Part shown: positions 1 to 12,087 of the stretch, piece after piece
Layout of the letters: every line of letters begins with the position of its first letter
How positions within the stretch are numbered: position 1 is the stretch's first letter
Origin: Orthonyx spaldingii
Taxonomy: Eukaryota; Chordata; Aves; Passeriformes; Orthonychidae
NCBI GenBank assembly: GCA_013397795.1
Contig: VZTJ01004286.1
Coordinates: 2,589,408-2,653,407 of the forward strand
Length of the DNA stretch: 64,000 nucleotides
Reading direction: 5' to 3'
Notes under the pieces: generated by a model
Told to the model about the DNA's origin: nothing
Database searches by the model: none
Seen by the model: only the letters and a program-made list of their open reading frames with translations
Program-made: the position numbers and the translations under genes

Positions 1-1573
1 ATCTTTTCATTTGGTTGTGAACTTCTGCTCTCAAAAGGTATTTTCCCTGCCATTCTGTCACCTAGCAGTAATTCTGGGAGATCAGGGTTTTCATAATAGA
101 AACGAGGGTTGTAGTGTTTGTATAGGCAAGGTCTGGGATCCCTGGTGGCCGTGGAAGCTTTGGGGCAGCATTGGGAGAAAGGTGCCATGGTTTTGAGGTG
201 AGGGTGGAGTTGGGACTATCTCTTTGGCTGTAACTGTGCATCCACGGCTGTCAGAGGTAGGACAGTGGACTAGGCAGAACTGCATCTCTACTGCATCAGC
301 TTCTGCATTTCACACATATCTGCATTAAATTGAAATTCAGGCCAGTGCATGTGCTGTACAAATGGCCAGTAATTACATCTTTTTTGACATTAAAGAACAC
401 ATTTATTCAGAGAGGTCAGGGAATCAAACAACAAAAGAGAAAATCTTTGGCAGTTCAGGTGGAGTTATAGATCTCAATAAAGAAGGCAGCATTTCTCTCC
501 TGACATACAAACCAAATGGCAAGCTGTGTTTCTTGGGAACAGATTTAGAATTGCATCCTCTTGTGCTGTGTGCTGACTGGTTATCAGAAAGGTCTGTTAA
601 GCTTGTTGACATTTCTGTTGTTTTTCCGTAGCTGCTTTGGTCCTGGTTAAAAAATCATATCTGGCAGAAGCTAGAGTTTATATGTAGTTTTGAGAAGTGT
701 CCATCCTGTGTTTCAAGGACCAACCCTTCCTTTGGAGCAGATCTGCTGCCACAAGGAATCATACTGCACCTTCCACTAAAAATTAAAAAAAGAATTCCTA
801 CCAAATGCTGCGTGGGCCTCTTGTTTAGTGTAAGAAAAGCCATGAGAAAAATCCTTTGCAATTATCAGATTAAAATCCTTACAAAATTAGAGTAGAATTA
901 TCTCACTGTAAAAACAGATAAGTCAATGCCTTATTGCAACACCTGCAAACATTAGTACTTTTATGCTTCTTGTGCTTCAAAAGTGAATAGAAAAAAAAAC
1001 CCTGAACTTTTTTCAAGTACCTTCATATTTTGTCACTTTTATTTGGCCACTTTTTTCATCCTAGAAGTCATAAAAAGCCTACATTCAAGGTACTACATGC
1101 AAAATCATGTGTTATTTCTGTATTTAGAAAAACATAGTACCAGGTATTAAAGTTAGAGACAGCTATTTCTATATTTTAAGAAGGAAAACTGTTATTTACT
1201 AAAAAGATGTATCTTTCAACAGTTGTAGCTTGTGAAGTATCCACCTTCTAGACTAAAATTTGCCATACTTGGAGAATAGTTTTGAAAAGTTTACATATAA
1301 AGTATTCAGACCATTTTTAAGTGAGAATGAAAAGCAGAATGTATTTCTCCCATTATATCTTGTGACCCTTCTCAACAACTCTAATGAGCAAAATGGCTGA
1401 GAGTTGAAAACACAGTGATTTGCCATGCAAATAGCTGTGCTTTTGCACAGTGCCCAGCCTTATCATGAAGGAAATTGATTTTTCTTTAGCTGAGGTGTAA
1501 AGTTTTGCATATCATATACCAACCATGCATTGTGAAGGCTTTTTCTTTTTTTCCCCCTAATTTTGGCTTACAA
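1..1573. other. Unique sequence, no gene seen
   Basis: Moderately AT-rich DNA without a recognisable gene. The frames at 11-196 and 362-631 are short, show no domain I know and no convincing splice sites. I see no repeat family here. It ends at the target duplication of the solo LTR. Confidence 0.6.
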
Positions 1574-1579
1574 CCCCAA
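1574..1579. repeat. Target-site duplication, left copy
   Basis: Hexamer CCCCAA directly before the TG of the solo LTR; matched exactly at 1830-1835. Confidence 0.85.
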
Positions 1580-1829
1580 TGTGACAGCACAGAACTCTCT
1601 TTCTCATGAGAAAATGTATCTGTTTATGGTAAACAGAAGATAAGGTGTTCAGAGCTCCTTTGGAACAGGCGGTGATGCCTGTGGCCAATCAGCCCCAGGG
1701 GGCAGAGGGCTGTGGCCAATCCCAGTCAGCGTTCATTTTGTATATAAAGCTGCATTTAAATAAATAACGCTTTTTTCTCGGCAATCTCTCTCATGTGTCT
1801 CTTGTTTCGACATCAGCTCAACAGTGACA
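1580..1829 (+). mobile_element. Solo LTR, class II (ERVK-like), with 6-bp target duplication
   Basis: A 250-bp element starting TGTGAC and ending GTGACA, flanked on both sides by the identical hexamer CCCCAA (1574-1579 and 1830-1835). TG...CA ends with a 6-bp duplication are the signature of class II (alpha/betaretrovirus-like) integration; that is family knowledge, the boundaries are read directly. Inside are two CCAAT boxes, a TATA box and an AATAAA signal in the right order. There is no gag, pol or env beside it, so it is a solo LTR left by recombination between the two LTRs of a provirus. Apart from the TG...CA ends and the TATA/poly-A layout it does not resemble the LTR of the right-hand provirus, so it is probably a different family. 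Confidence 0.85.
1685..1764 (+). promoter_or_regulatory. LTR promoter and poly-A signal
   Basis: Two CCAAT boxes (1685-1689, 1716-1720), each inside the same 12-base context CTGTGGCCAATC, precede a TATA box (TATATAAAG, 1741-1749). AATAAA follows at 1759-1764. The closeness of TATA and AATAAA implies a very short R region, as in avian class II LTRs. Whether it is still active cannot be told from sequence. Confidence 0.65.
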
Positions 1830-1835
1830 CCCCAA
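1830..1835. repeat. Target-site duplication, right copy
   Basis: Hexamer CCCCAA directly after the terminal CA of the solo LTR; matches 1574-1579 without mismatch. Confidence 0.85.
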
Positions 1836-2468
1836 CCCTGGAAAGACTTAAAGAAATTCTTAACTTTACATTCCTTGAGCAGTTCCAGCAGAATGACCAC
1901 AATGTGTAGAGCCTGTGTGGGGAGCAGATTTTTATAAAATAGGCTTACATGCCTCTACATTTTATTACTGAGATACCCTGTAACTAATCTCAATGCATAA
2001 TGACCTGACTACATTTCAAATGCTTCAACAACTTAAAACATGTTGGAAGGACCCAGACTTCCAGTGAAAGAAAGACTCTTGTCAGGGTGTACACATTTCC
2101 CCTCTACTGCTATACTGATCTATAGGGAGCATGCACAGGACAGGGAAGAAAAACACTCCTGAATTTTATTCTGATCTTTCTTCTGTCATTGGACTTCATA
2201 GCTTACTGTAATTTATGGCCTCTCTTTGCTGCACTCTAAACAGGGTGCAATGTAAATTGTGGGAGCTGGAAATCTCTAGTTCAGGATGCAGGCTGGCGTC
2301 AATAATCAGCCATCCCTCTCCTTCTTCCTGAAGAAGTATTTGGCAATTGATCAAGAGATGAACATTTGCAATTCCTACACTGGAACTGACAGTGAGCCTT
2401 TGGCAAACAAAAGGGAGTCCAATCCCACAGTGATTAAAGGTGACAGGGAAGCTGCCCACTGCAGGAAA

Positions 2469-2584
2469 ATGTTGGGGACACTCTTTCTACTGGGCATTGC
2501 TTTCCAGTCTCTGAGCAACGCTTGCAGGCATCCGCCACAGGTTGTGAAGACAAGAGACAATATGTTAGCAACAGACATTGAAAG
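2469..2584 (+). other. Weak candidate signal-peptide exon
   Basis: An ATG at 2469 opens a frame whose first 18 residues look like a secretory signal (hydrophobic LFLLGIAF core, then SNA before a cysteine). About 20 polar residues follow. The frame runs straight into AAAG|GTAGGT at 2584/2585, a good splice-donor match. A possible acceptor CACTGCAG ends at 2464, but its pyrimidine tract is poor. I recognise no family and see no partner exon, so chance remains the likelier explanation. Confidence 0.15.
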
Positions 2585-3547
2585 GTAGGTAGTAAACAAG
2601 GATTTGCTTAGCAGAGCACAGCTGAAGATCTTACAAGTAACATCCGTGCTCATTTTTTGTAAGAGCTCTAAAAGCACGTATGGGATGGTCTATCAGAGCA
2701 CTGCCACTCACTTGGGATTTCCATACACGCTCTGTTCTCTGCTCTTGTGTGGTACTTCCCATAATGATGGACTTGCCCAGAGGGATCAGAGCCAGCCATT
2801 TGCCATCTGGGTATCTCCTTAATGCAATAGCACACTGCAAGGTGAGCTTCAGTTTGAAACCATTCAAGTCATATTAATGTGACCAAGCTAATAAGCTCAG
2901 CCTTGGGAAATTGTTACCTTACAGTTCAACAACTGTTTAGGGTGAAATGCCAGACATTCTGCCTGCCAAGGCAAATGCTCCAATCAATGGAGTGAAGAGC
3001 AACAGAGCAACAGTACTTTCTTACTGTCTGACCCTTGGGTAAGGCTTGGGAAAGCCTGGAAGATGGGCAGCTTGTTAAACAACTCAAGTGAATGTTGAAA
3101 AAGGTAGATGAGTCTGTCTTTACTAGGCAAAGAAGCAAACTTGGTTTTCCATTAGGAAGAGAATGCCCCAAACCCATCACCTGATAGGGGCAAACCTTCT
3201 ACTCTCCATCCTTGGAACATCTTACTTTAATGCTGGGGAGAACCCTCTTACTCTCCCAAAGGACAGGACACCCCAAGTGCTAAACCCAGCACATCCACAT
3301 GTCACTAAATTGCTCAGTGTCATATTCAGGCTGCTCTGACACACCAGCCCCCTCTTTCCATGCACCACAGTGTTTGTGGGCTCTTAGCACAGATTTTGGA
3401 TGCCAGTCTAAGTATACAAGCCCATAAGTTCTGTGCTGCAGCTGCTATGATCTTTCTGGGTTCTGGCCTGTAGAGCCATATGGCAGAGCTGGGAATGGAG
3501 AGCCATGTGTGAGCTGTCACATTCCTGACTCACATAGCATCTTGTAG

Positions 3548-3570
3548 GAAGGGAGGGAGGGAGGGAGATG
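3548..3570 (+). repeat. (GGGA)n short tetranucleotide run
   Basis: Several GGGA units in a row within otherwise unique sequence. Confidence 0.8.
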
Positions 3571-5054
3571 GGTAGGGGGTCTGTGGAGGTGGAGGAAATG
3601 CATGATAGGACTGTGCTGGGCACAAATAAAGCTCATTTTTCATGTTTTGCGAAGGGCCATTTGTAATCGATCTCTTAATGCGTAAATGGAAGGAAAAGAG
3701 TGGGTGCATTAGAGCCCGTTGGATCTCATCTGCCAGTGGGGGCAGGTATCAAACCAATTTTGCTTTATTACAGGCAGTCAGAGGGCTCACTGTTAACAAC
3801 ACTTGCTTATCTGAACAAACAGGCAATTGTGTACTGCACACATACTATTTTATCGAGGGGCTATGATAACAAGCTTCCTTTCTTGCAACTGATGGCATCA
3901 TTAGAAAGTTTCTGCTCTGGATTAGAACAGAAAGCCTGGAAGGAATAATGGCCTCATGATTCACAGCCTCAGGATGTTTGCTGTATAAAACATTCCATCT
4001 CACTGCAGAGATCAGGGTGAGGCTGGGTAGACTGGCAGGGGCTGAGGCATGACCACATGAGGCACAGCCTCATTGGTGCAAACCTTAAGCAGGGTGGCAG
4101 CTTTCTTTAGTGCTGGAGAACTTACTACCCTCACCTCTTACTGGTGCACATTTTCCACCAACTTTGAAGAATGGAGAGATGAGCTGGCCTGGCTCCAGTT
4201 GAATTTAATCGCTCATAGCTCCTCCAATATTTCCTAGGCTCAGCGAGTTGTGGAAAACTGTCATTAAACATGCAAAAGCAACACTGAGGTTTACTCTGCA
4301 AGGAGGGAGAGAACATATGGAGTGAGCCCACGCTTTGTGTACTGCTGCACTTCAGAAACTGGATTAGCGTCTCTTTTTTCAGTTGTAGTTTGGCCTGGAA
4401 GATTTGTTAATTGACTAGCGTTGTTGGCATGGCAAACACATTACCGTGTTATCCTGAATGCATCTGCAGGCATGATCCTAATGTAATTTTATATCTTCTG
4501 ATACGTGATTTCTAGTAACTTCCAGTAGATTATCACCAATATTTGGCTGCTGCTATTACCAATGATGTTACACCTGTTACCTGCCTTTGGTATCTCTCAG
4601 TGTTTCATCACCATAGCCTCCCCTTGCTGTGCATCAATGTGCAGTGATTGTGTGATAGAGTTTTTGGGTTGTGGCCTTACACCACGCCATGTAACTGTGG
4701 AGACATAAGTATCACCTACAAAGGCTCCAGAAATACTGGACTTTTTTCCCACTGAAAATTCAGTGGAAAATACACAATTCAGTTTTTACACAATAATATA
4801 CATTCCAGATATGCCATTCAGAGAAAAATGGGGATAATTTTCTCTAACCCCAGTTCTTCTGTGTTTGCAGTTTGACATTTTCTGTTTGAGGTGAGAATGC
4901 AAGCAGTAAATAGTGATTATCTTCTAGAGGGAATTACTGCAATGCTTACTTTGGAATTGGAGCTTAAGGTCTATTTTGCACTATAAATGGAAAAAGAAGG
5001 AAGGGGAGGAATGTCAGTTGTAATTGGCTCATGGATTTGCAGTTTCTCAATTCT

Positions 5055-5105
5055 TTTTCTCTCTCTCTCTTTATAAATATATATGCACATGCATGTATAT
5101 TTAAT
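5055..5105. repeat. (TC)n / AT-rich simple repeat
   Basis: A TCTCTC run passes into alternating TATATATGCACATGCATG. This is low complexity and not part of a larger element. Confidence 0.7.
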
Positions 5106-7064
5106 GTACTGAATTATTACTCCTTCATGACTTCCCCTAGCCCTTCCAGTTCTAGAGGGGAAAAAAAAGTGTAAGCTCAGGACTCTTGATGATACGAAAG
5201 CCACAGGAAAATCCCAGGCTTCCACCTAAACTCTTCATTTCCAATATCTTACACAGCTCTTCCTGGGGCAATTGTAATGATGCAGGTCTAGTGCCAGTGC
5301 TTTTGGGGTGAGCTCTGGAACAGTATTTGAGGTTAGAATTAAGTTGAAGTCGGGTGGGTTAGACTTCATCTCCTTCTACAAGCTGCAATCCTCATCCGTG
5401 CAATTCCCTTATTCAGCACTCATTTCCAGAGTGCAAGAAATTAGGTTTATTTCTTTGACAGCTGACCTAGAAACTCTGGGTCAAGTTCTCCTGCTTATAT
5501 GTAGAGTTTTATATTGCATCTATTACTGCAGCCTCCAAGCAATTTTCATGTGAAGAAAAGTCATTAATTCCCACACAGAGTTCAGGGGTTCTCCTGCAGT
5601 TTCCCTTTTGGGACCAGCACTCTGCATGAAAGGCTGTGGAGGGAGTGAGGGCATGAGTGGAGAATAAAGGTTTTTGTATTGTTGGTGTCAGTGGTGGCAA
5701 TAAAGTTGTCTCCAAGGAAAGCTGAGTGACATCCCTTAGAGACCCCCAGGCTTGGGAGTGCTCTTGATCCCCAGTTAAACAATTTCCACATAGATTTACG
5801 TCCCTTCCATCAGAGCTCTTTTGTTGTCCATTCTCAGAGGCATTGGCTCAGAGGAGCTGTCCACTAGGGGCACAGATTGAAATTTGGTCTTCATGAAGAA
5901 GGGATTCAATCTTTCAGCTTCTTTGAGAAATGAGACTTTGAATTGATGTCAGAGGTTATTGAAGAGCTAGAGAAGGGACTCGGGCAGAAGCTCTGCATGC
6001 CTTCTGAGTCTTCAGCCATACAGAAGTCAGCTTTTTGTCCTGACCAGAATTGAGTGGCAACCTTAAACTCAGGCCCAGATTTGGTTTCTTCTAATAATCC
6101 ATGCTGATGCTAATAAATGCAAAGATTGCATTAGCCATGTCCACTCCTGGAAGGAAGAGATAAAGTTGCCTTGCAAGATGGAGATCAAAAAAAAGAGTTT
6201 AATGAGAGGTCTGGTTGCACTACTCTTGGCAAATGAGCTTCATCAATGGAGCCTCCCTCAGGAGCCTGTTTGGCCCTGAAATGCCAGCAGGTGGTCCACT
6301 TTATCACAAAACTGTATCAAGTCCATGAAACCTTCTGTCTGCAGAGTGGCAGGGACTCCCCAGGTTACAAACAGCTGTGATAGGGAATATATTGCTAGGG
6401 AAGTAGTGGGACTGAGCCTGACTCCCATGCCTTGGGTCCATCTGCTGGGGTGGAAAGGGGGAGGCAGAGCAGACACTTTCCAAAGGCCAGAGGCTTCTAA
6501 GTGTGTGGTAGCACAAGGAGAACTCTGCCTGGGAAGCCCTTTGTGAATCTGCGTTTCCCACAGAGTGTGGATGTCACTGTAGGCAGGACATTCTGAGGTG
6601 GCAAGAGAGTGACAGATTTTGTCCTGCGGCTCCTTGCCCTGGTTCCTTCAGCTGTTTGGTAACATAGACAGCTTTTGTAGGGATACATGCAAAGCAGCAG
6701 AGAAGGCTATGAGGAGAAAAGTGGTGAGATGTCACGGTGTGGTGTAGGGAAAACAGGGCAGATGTCCAGGCTGAGGAGAGCATGGTGGTCAGGAGCAACA
6801 AAAGGCTGGGCTTCCAAGCATTATTCCCAGAACTAGCCATGGAAGAAGCAGCCGAAAAAGTGGCAAAGTTAAGGTGAAAAAATACCATTATTGGTGTGGG
6901 ATTGAAGGCCTTTGTGCAGAAGAGATCCTGAGGTAAAGTGGATGTGACAAAAAAAAAAAGTGTTGATCTGGTGCAAAACCATAGGTTTCCACTAGGAGTG
7001 TCTTCAGGGAGTCTGGCATGTCATGCTGACAGCAGGTCTTACAGAGCAGCCTTCAGCCTGACCT

Positions 7065-7480
7065 CTGAGATGGAGAACCCACTGTTTCCCTGGGTATTTT
7101 GTTGCAGTGATTAATCATCTGTGCTCCTAAGAAGTTATGCCCCATTACTACATTAGATTTGCTGGGCTTCACCTTCTGGTAATTAGATCTTTTTATGTCT
7201 CTCTCTGCTAGATTAAAGATCGCTTTTGTAGCCAATATTTTCTCCCCATGTGGGTAATTATACCCTGTAGCTACACCGCTTCTCAATCTTATTTTTGATT
7301 AACTGAAACAAATTGGGCTCCTTAAGTCTTTCCCTGAAAGGCAGCAGGCTCTTTCATTCTTTCTCCACCCTTAATCTTTGAATTACGTCTTGTGACTCTA
7401 CTGTCCAGTTTTGTGGTTCCTTTCTAACAAACAGGGAGTAGAACATGATTCACAGTTCAGCAATGTTCATAGGGGGTCAC
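7065..7480 (-). mobile_element. Ancient CR1-like LINE relic
   Basis: Minus-strand 3' portion of an old amniote CR1-type LINE. The plus strand shows its characteristic phrases in order: AGTGATTAATCATC near 7107, CTCTGCTAGATTAAAG near 7203, TATTTTCTCCCCATGTGGGT near 7237, and CTCCTTAAGTCTTTCCCTG near 7318. These are the long-lived CR1 families that are also widespread in turtle and crocodile genomes. Divergence is high and no open frame remains. The assignment rests on my recognition of the consensus, not on an alignment. Confidence 0.65.
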
Positions 7481-7544
7481 CAACCATGCCAGAACTTTTA
7501 ATTTTAGTGTTTTCATAGTAAACAGTATGTTATCATGTTTTGTT

Positions 7545-8442
7545 TTGTTTGAGAAAACAACAAACAAAAGACAACACATCAAGCAACACTCTGAACTCTT
7601 GCAGATACTCACATATCACCTGTTAGCTGCTGCAGACTGGGCTCTGCTTGTTTCTGAGCTCTTGTTGATGTGGGGCAGAGCTGACTCAGAAGCTGCTGCC
7701 CTGCCAGCAGGCAAGGAACTGCTGGAGCACAGGGCACCCTGATCTTCGGTGCCTCGGAGGCTCAGCAAGGAGTGTGGGGCTGCCTGCCTTACCTGGAGTG
7801 GATTTGAGCTCTGTGTTTCTTCCCAGGGAGAGGCTGGGGCTTATGCATTCAAATGTAGATCTGCTTCAAGCCTCCTGGCTCGCTACACGTGCAGTCTGTT
7901 CCTGAAGGATGACTCCATGGAAGGGACCTGCACTGGAGCACAGAGTGTTAAGAACTGGAGTCCATGGGAAGGACCCATGTTGGAGGAGTTCATGGAGGAC
8001 TGTCTCCAGTGGGAGGGATCGCATGCTGGAGCAGGGGAAGAGTGTGAGGAGTCTTCCTCCTGAGGAGGAAGGAACGACAGAGACTATATGTGATGAACTG
8101 ACAAAAGACGCCAGGTCCTGACTCCCCGTGCGGCTGAGGAGGAGGGGGTAGAGAAGATGGGGAGTGAAGTTGAACCCAGGAGGAAGCTGGGATGAGGGGG
8201 AGGTGTTTTAAGAGCTGGTTTTATTTCTCATTACCCTACTCTGATTTTGACTGGTAGTAAATTAATTTTCCCAAGTTCAGTCTGCTTTGCCCATGATGGT
8301 AACTGGTGAGTGATCTCTCCCATGACCTTATCTTGAACCACAAGCCTTTCATTAAATTTTATCTCCCCTGCCCAGCTGAGGAGGTGAGTGATAGAACAGT
8401 CTTGGTGGGCACTTCATGTCCAGCCAGGGTCAACTGGTCACA
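7545..8442 (+). mobile_element. ERVL-type avian LTR, 5' end diverged or missing
   Basis: The right part matches a large avian ERVL LTR I recognise: a TTTATTTCTCATTACCCTACTC block near 8221, GGTAACTGGTGAGTGATCTC near 8299, CAGCTGAGGAGGTGAGTGATAG near 8374, and the ending CCAGCCAGGGTCAACTGGTCACA. Upstream, 7900-8060 carries the GC-rich internal repeats of the family, in which CTGGAG and CCATGG-AAGGACC motifs recur about every 50 bases. The poly-A signal is decayed (AGTAAATT near 8262). The left boundary is approximate because no clean TG start is visible. The frames at 7527-8121 are only the GC-rich LTR. No internal ERV region adjoins it, so it is probably a solo or truncated LTR. Confidence 0.65.
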
Positions 8443-11019
8443 GCTTCACTGACAAACCAGGGCAAGTTCTTTCTGTTTGTGTCGATAATCAAATCTTCAG
8501 GCTGTGATATGGAATCACTCAAGCATCAGACAAAAAATAAATTCACTATTTTAACCACAGCACTTTGAACACATTAACTGTTTTCTATTCCAGATTCATT
8601 TGTTACATATAAGATGTCATCTTAAGGCTTTTGTTAATACATTACCTTCAAATATAAAGGGTGTCTAGGTGCAGATAAGTTGCTGTTGCAGACATATCAT
8701 TATTTTTCAGGATATTTTGCCTTTGGAACATTGGATTTCAAAACTCTAATGTTTTACTAAGCCAAAAGGCTTATGCTAAGGTATGAAAATACAGTCATCA
8801 TTGTGCATATTCTTCAGGTAAACATAATCCACAGCAGCAATCACCTTATTCTGATATAATTAAAAATAGGCAGACAGGAAGGTAGTCAGAGAGAGAAAAA
8901 TATTCTAAGATCTTTTTTTGATGATATGTGCTGAGGGAACTATCAGAATAAACAGATTTAAGCATGGTTAGGAGCTTAGATCATACACTATTTTTTTTTC
9001 TGTTTATAACACAGAAGGAAGCACTCTTTCTGCCAAGCTTGTCTGATTGCTTGTGACAAGATTTGGAGGGATGCCTTTAGAACAAATGGAGGTTTTTCTC
9101 TTCAATGATCCCAGCCTGGGTGCCTAACTGGGCATCAGTGAAATGTGACACAAAGCTCCCTTGATCACAGAGCAGGCTTCTAAAGGAGGGCAAGATGAAC
9201 AGTTTGGATACAGGGGCAGAGGAGACACCTCCACGTTAAGGAAGAAGAAAAGCAGTGCTGTGCTGTACATCACCTATCTGACGTGTGCCATAAAGCCCCT
9301 CAGGGGCTGAGGTTGTTTGTGTCAGCGTGATGACCAATCTGTCAGGGCACATCCCCACAGAGGGAGGCACAGTGAGATGGGAGCCTGCTGCAAGGTGTGG
9401 GGGGTGGTCTGTTTCTGGGCTTAGCCAGGTGAGCCCAGCTCAGAGCTGGAGGTAAAGTCTTGTCCTAGGAGTCACACGCAGGAACACAGAGCAAGCAGAA
9501 TTCCTTCCTCTCTGTACAGACAGCAAGCTGACACACTGGGGGCAGTGGCACAAACCCCCCAAATAATGGTATACAAAAAATTTATGGTCAAGCAGGTCCT
9601 TGAATGTGGATCATCCAAGTCCCACAAGGGGCTTGCTGGAGAGGACTGTCAGGAGCAGGTGAATATCTTGAAGTGACTCCAGGAGACACAGCAAAGTCAG
9701 CAATTGGAAAGGGACACACACCAAAGCTATTCAGTACTTAATCGCTTTAGATGCTCTCTTTACTATAAGGCAGCACCAGGGCATGTGAGACTTATATGTA
9801 GATGTGTCACAACTTATGTATCTGAGACTTATATATGCTCCTACCCTCCAGCCTCATGGACACTTTTAGGACCACAATTGATTCCCCCAGGCCATGAGAC
9901 ACAGTTGTCTAGAATAACCAGACAATAGAGGGGAAAGGAAAAGAAAGAGAAATAAAAGAAAACAAGGAAAGAAAATGAGGAAGCTCTTTGATCAAAGCCT
10001 GTTTTGAATAGGATTTATTACTGTTTTTCTAATACCTCTCACCACAGTGGTGGGCCTTTCTTAGGCAGGAGATGCCAGGGAAAAAACAGGTGCAAAGCTG
10101 GTTCACTTTACAATGTGGATTCTTGCCTAATGGAGGCTGAACTCCAGCCATCAAATGCATTTCAATTGGAGCCTCAGGTTTGTCTCTATGTCAGCCAGCT
10201 ATGCCCATCTTCCAGGTGAAGCCTTTTACTCTGTGAGTCTAAGGGGGCTGTGCCAGGACCCATTCCTGTCCTGTGGCTAATTTGTGCTCCCGTAGGAAGC
10301 AGATTTGGGTGGGGAAATACAAACACCACAAGGCCTCTGCAGGATGGCTTTGGAAGGGGAACACACCCACATCTACCTCCCTAACCACCTCCCTCTAAAC
10401 ATGGGGAGCATTTCCATGCTTTACTGTAGCAAGATGAGAAGCAAGGTTGAGTTTACAACGACAGAGTATCACCAGCTGAGCATCACCAGCTTTCTTGGGG
10501 CCTACAGGAGCTCATCGCTGAGATGGATTCTTGGAAACTAAGTCAGGTTTGGCCAGCCTGAGCTATCTTATAACGGGGAAGATTTTCGTTAATACCACTA
10601 CTCCTGAGCATGGTGGCAGGAGGGAGGCCATTGTCTCAGTCATTTTCCAGCAGGTAAGAAAGTAACTGTCGGCTATACCAACATTGTGCATGAAGCAGCA
10701 GAGACCAAGATGTAGGAAAACAGCAGCTCGGTTTCATGGGGGCTAAGAGAGAGGAAGAATTTTTTCAGCAAGATTTAAATGACCCCACTGAGCAAAGGGT
10801 AAGACCCTCATGCAACAAGCTGTTGGGTTGCAGCAGCAATATCAGCAAAATAAATTCTCATAACCTGACCTTACCTTCCTATCTACATTATCTTTTCTAG
10901 CTGAGTGATGCCTTCTCATTAAATGAGGGCAGGAGAAGGAAGAGGGCAGAAGCAGCCGGGGCTGCAAACTGCACCTGACTCAGACCTTCCAGGCTAAGAA
11001 GTTGCTTCTTCTTCTGGAT
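8443..11019. other. Unique sequence, no gene seen
   Basis: Mixed composition with no recognisable repeat or exon. The frames at 9704-9928, 10004-10219 and 10305-10541 are short and featureless. Confidence 0.55.
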
Positions 11020-11024
11020 AGAAA

Positions 11025-11105
11025 AGGATATTCTCATTTTACAAATGACAATTTTAAATAGTTTTCCTTAAGTCACAGAGCAAACTCTGGCTGCAGCTGA
11101 AATGA
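11025..11105. mobile_element. MIR/L2-like ancient repeat scrap
   Basis: CTCATTTTACAAATGAC, followed by TTTTCCTTAAGTCACAGAGCAA, resembles the conserved part of MIR/L2-type repeats (the 'cattttacagatgaggaaact...aagtcacacagc' phrase). It is short and degraded. Confidence 0.35.
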
Positions 11106-12087
11106 GCAGTAGCTTCCACTTGGCTTTAACTGAACACTTGAGCCATTATTTTTAAATAATGCTATTAAAGGGAAAACCTAGATGCCCTGGCCTTGACAGG
11201 AGATATATTATGTTACATTTTCTGGTAAGTTTATGACAAGAGCTGTAATCATTTAAAGGCTAAGTGGATGAGAAAGAAAAAAGGGAAAAGGATATATTCT
11301 TATTAGGAGCTAGCTGAGGATTGTCCTGCTCAAAACCAGTTTTTGCATAACTGAAATTTTGTCATGAGAAATTTCAGGTTTGACAACAAATTCCAGTTTT
11401 CCACTGAGAAAATGCAAATGACAGCGCTAGTGCTGCCTGCCTGGCAGGCGTTTGTCAACTTTGTTTTCTGTCTTCAGGGAGGCAGTGGAATCAACAAGAA
11501 CCATTTTGACAGGCAAAAAGTCAGCAAGCCAAGTAATAGAATAATAAATTCTGCCTTAAATTTTCTAAGGAGTGTATGTGTGTGTGATTCCTACATAGAA
11601 TTTTACTTCTGTGAAAAGCATTTGTATTTAATTCCTCCCTTCCAAGTACTTGGGGAGCACAACAACACTGAACTTTGTGTATGGTGCAACAAGTGAAGAA
11701 CTGAGGCACAGAAGAGATTGCAAGCCAGAATTTCCCAAGTGACACTGTCTGCTGTGCCGAACCCACACTTTCAGAAGGGTTTTGGAGCTTTTATTTGAAC
11801 ACCAAAATAGCCAGCCACATCTTAAAATGCAAAATCAGAAAGTAATAAAACAATTTATAACAGAAGGTTTGCTTTTGAGATGTCAACTACCAAATCAGTT
11901 GAGGTTGGTCAGGATCTTACCTACCTGACCACTGAAAATCCCCCAGATTGCACAAATCCTCTGGGCTACTCGTGTGTTGATTTCACCACACCTATGGTAA
12001 AAATATTTCCGTATATTAAATTGAAATTTCTGTTGTTGCAAATGGTGACCTTTGCCTCTTGTCCTTTTACCATGCACACTCTTTAGC
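11106..12087. other. Unique sequence, no gene seen
   Basis: The frame at 11364-11696 runs to 110 residues but has no recognisable domain or splice context. Confidence 0.5.

Larger units (their letters stand above)
1836..7064. other. Unique sequence, no confident gene
   Basis: Mostly unremarkable DNA. It holds a short GGGA run, a pyrimidine/AT simple repeat near 5055-5105 and one weak exon candidate at 2469-2584. The overlapping frames at 6258-6888 on both strands reflect a local GC rise, have no domain I recognise and look like chance. Confidence 0.5.

Noticed and set aside
7749..8063. 104-residue plus-strand frame
   Set aside because: It lies inside the GC-rich internal repeats of the ERVL-type LTR.
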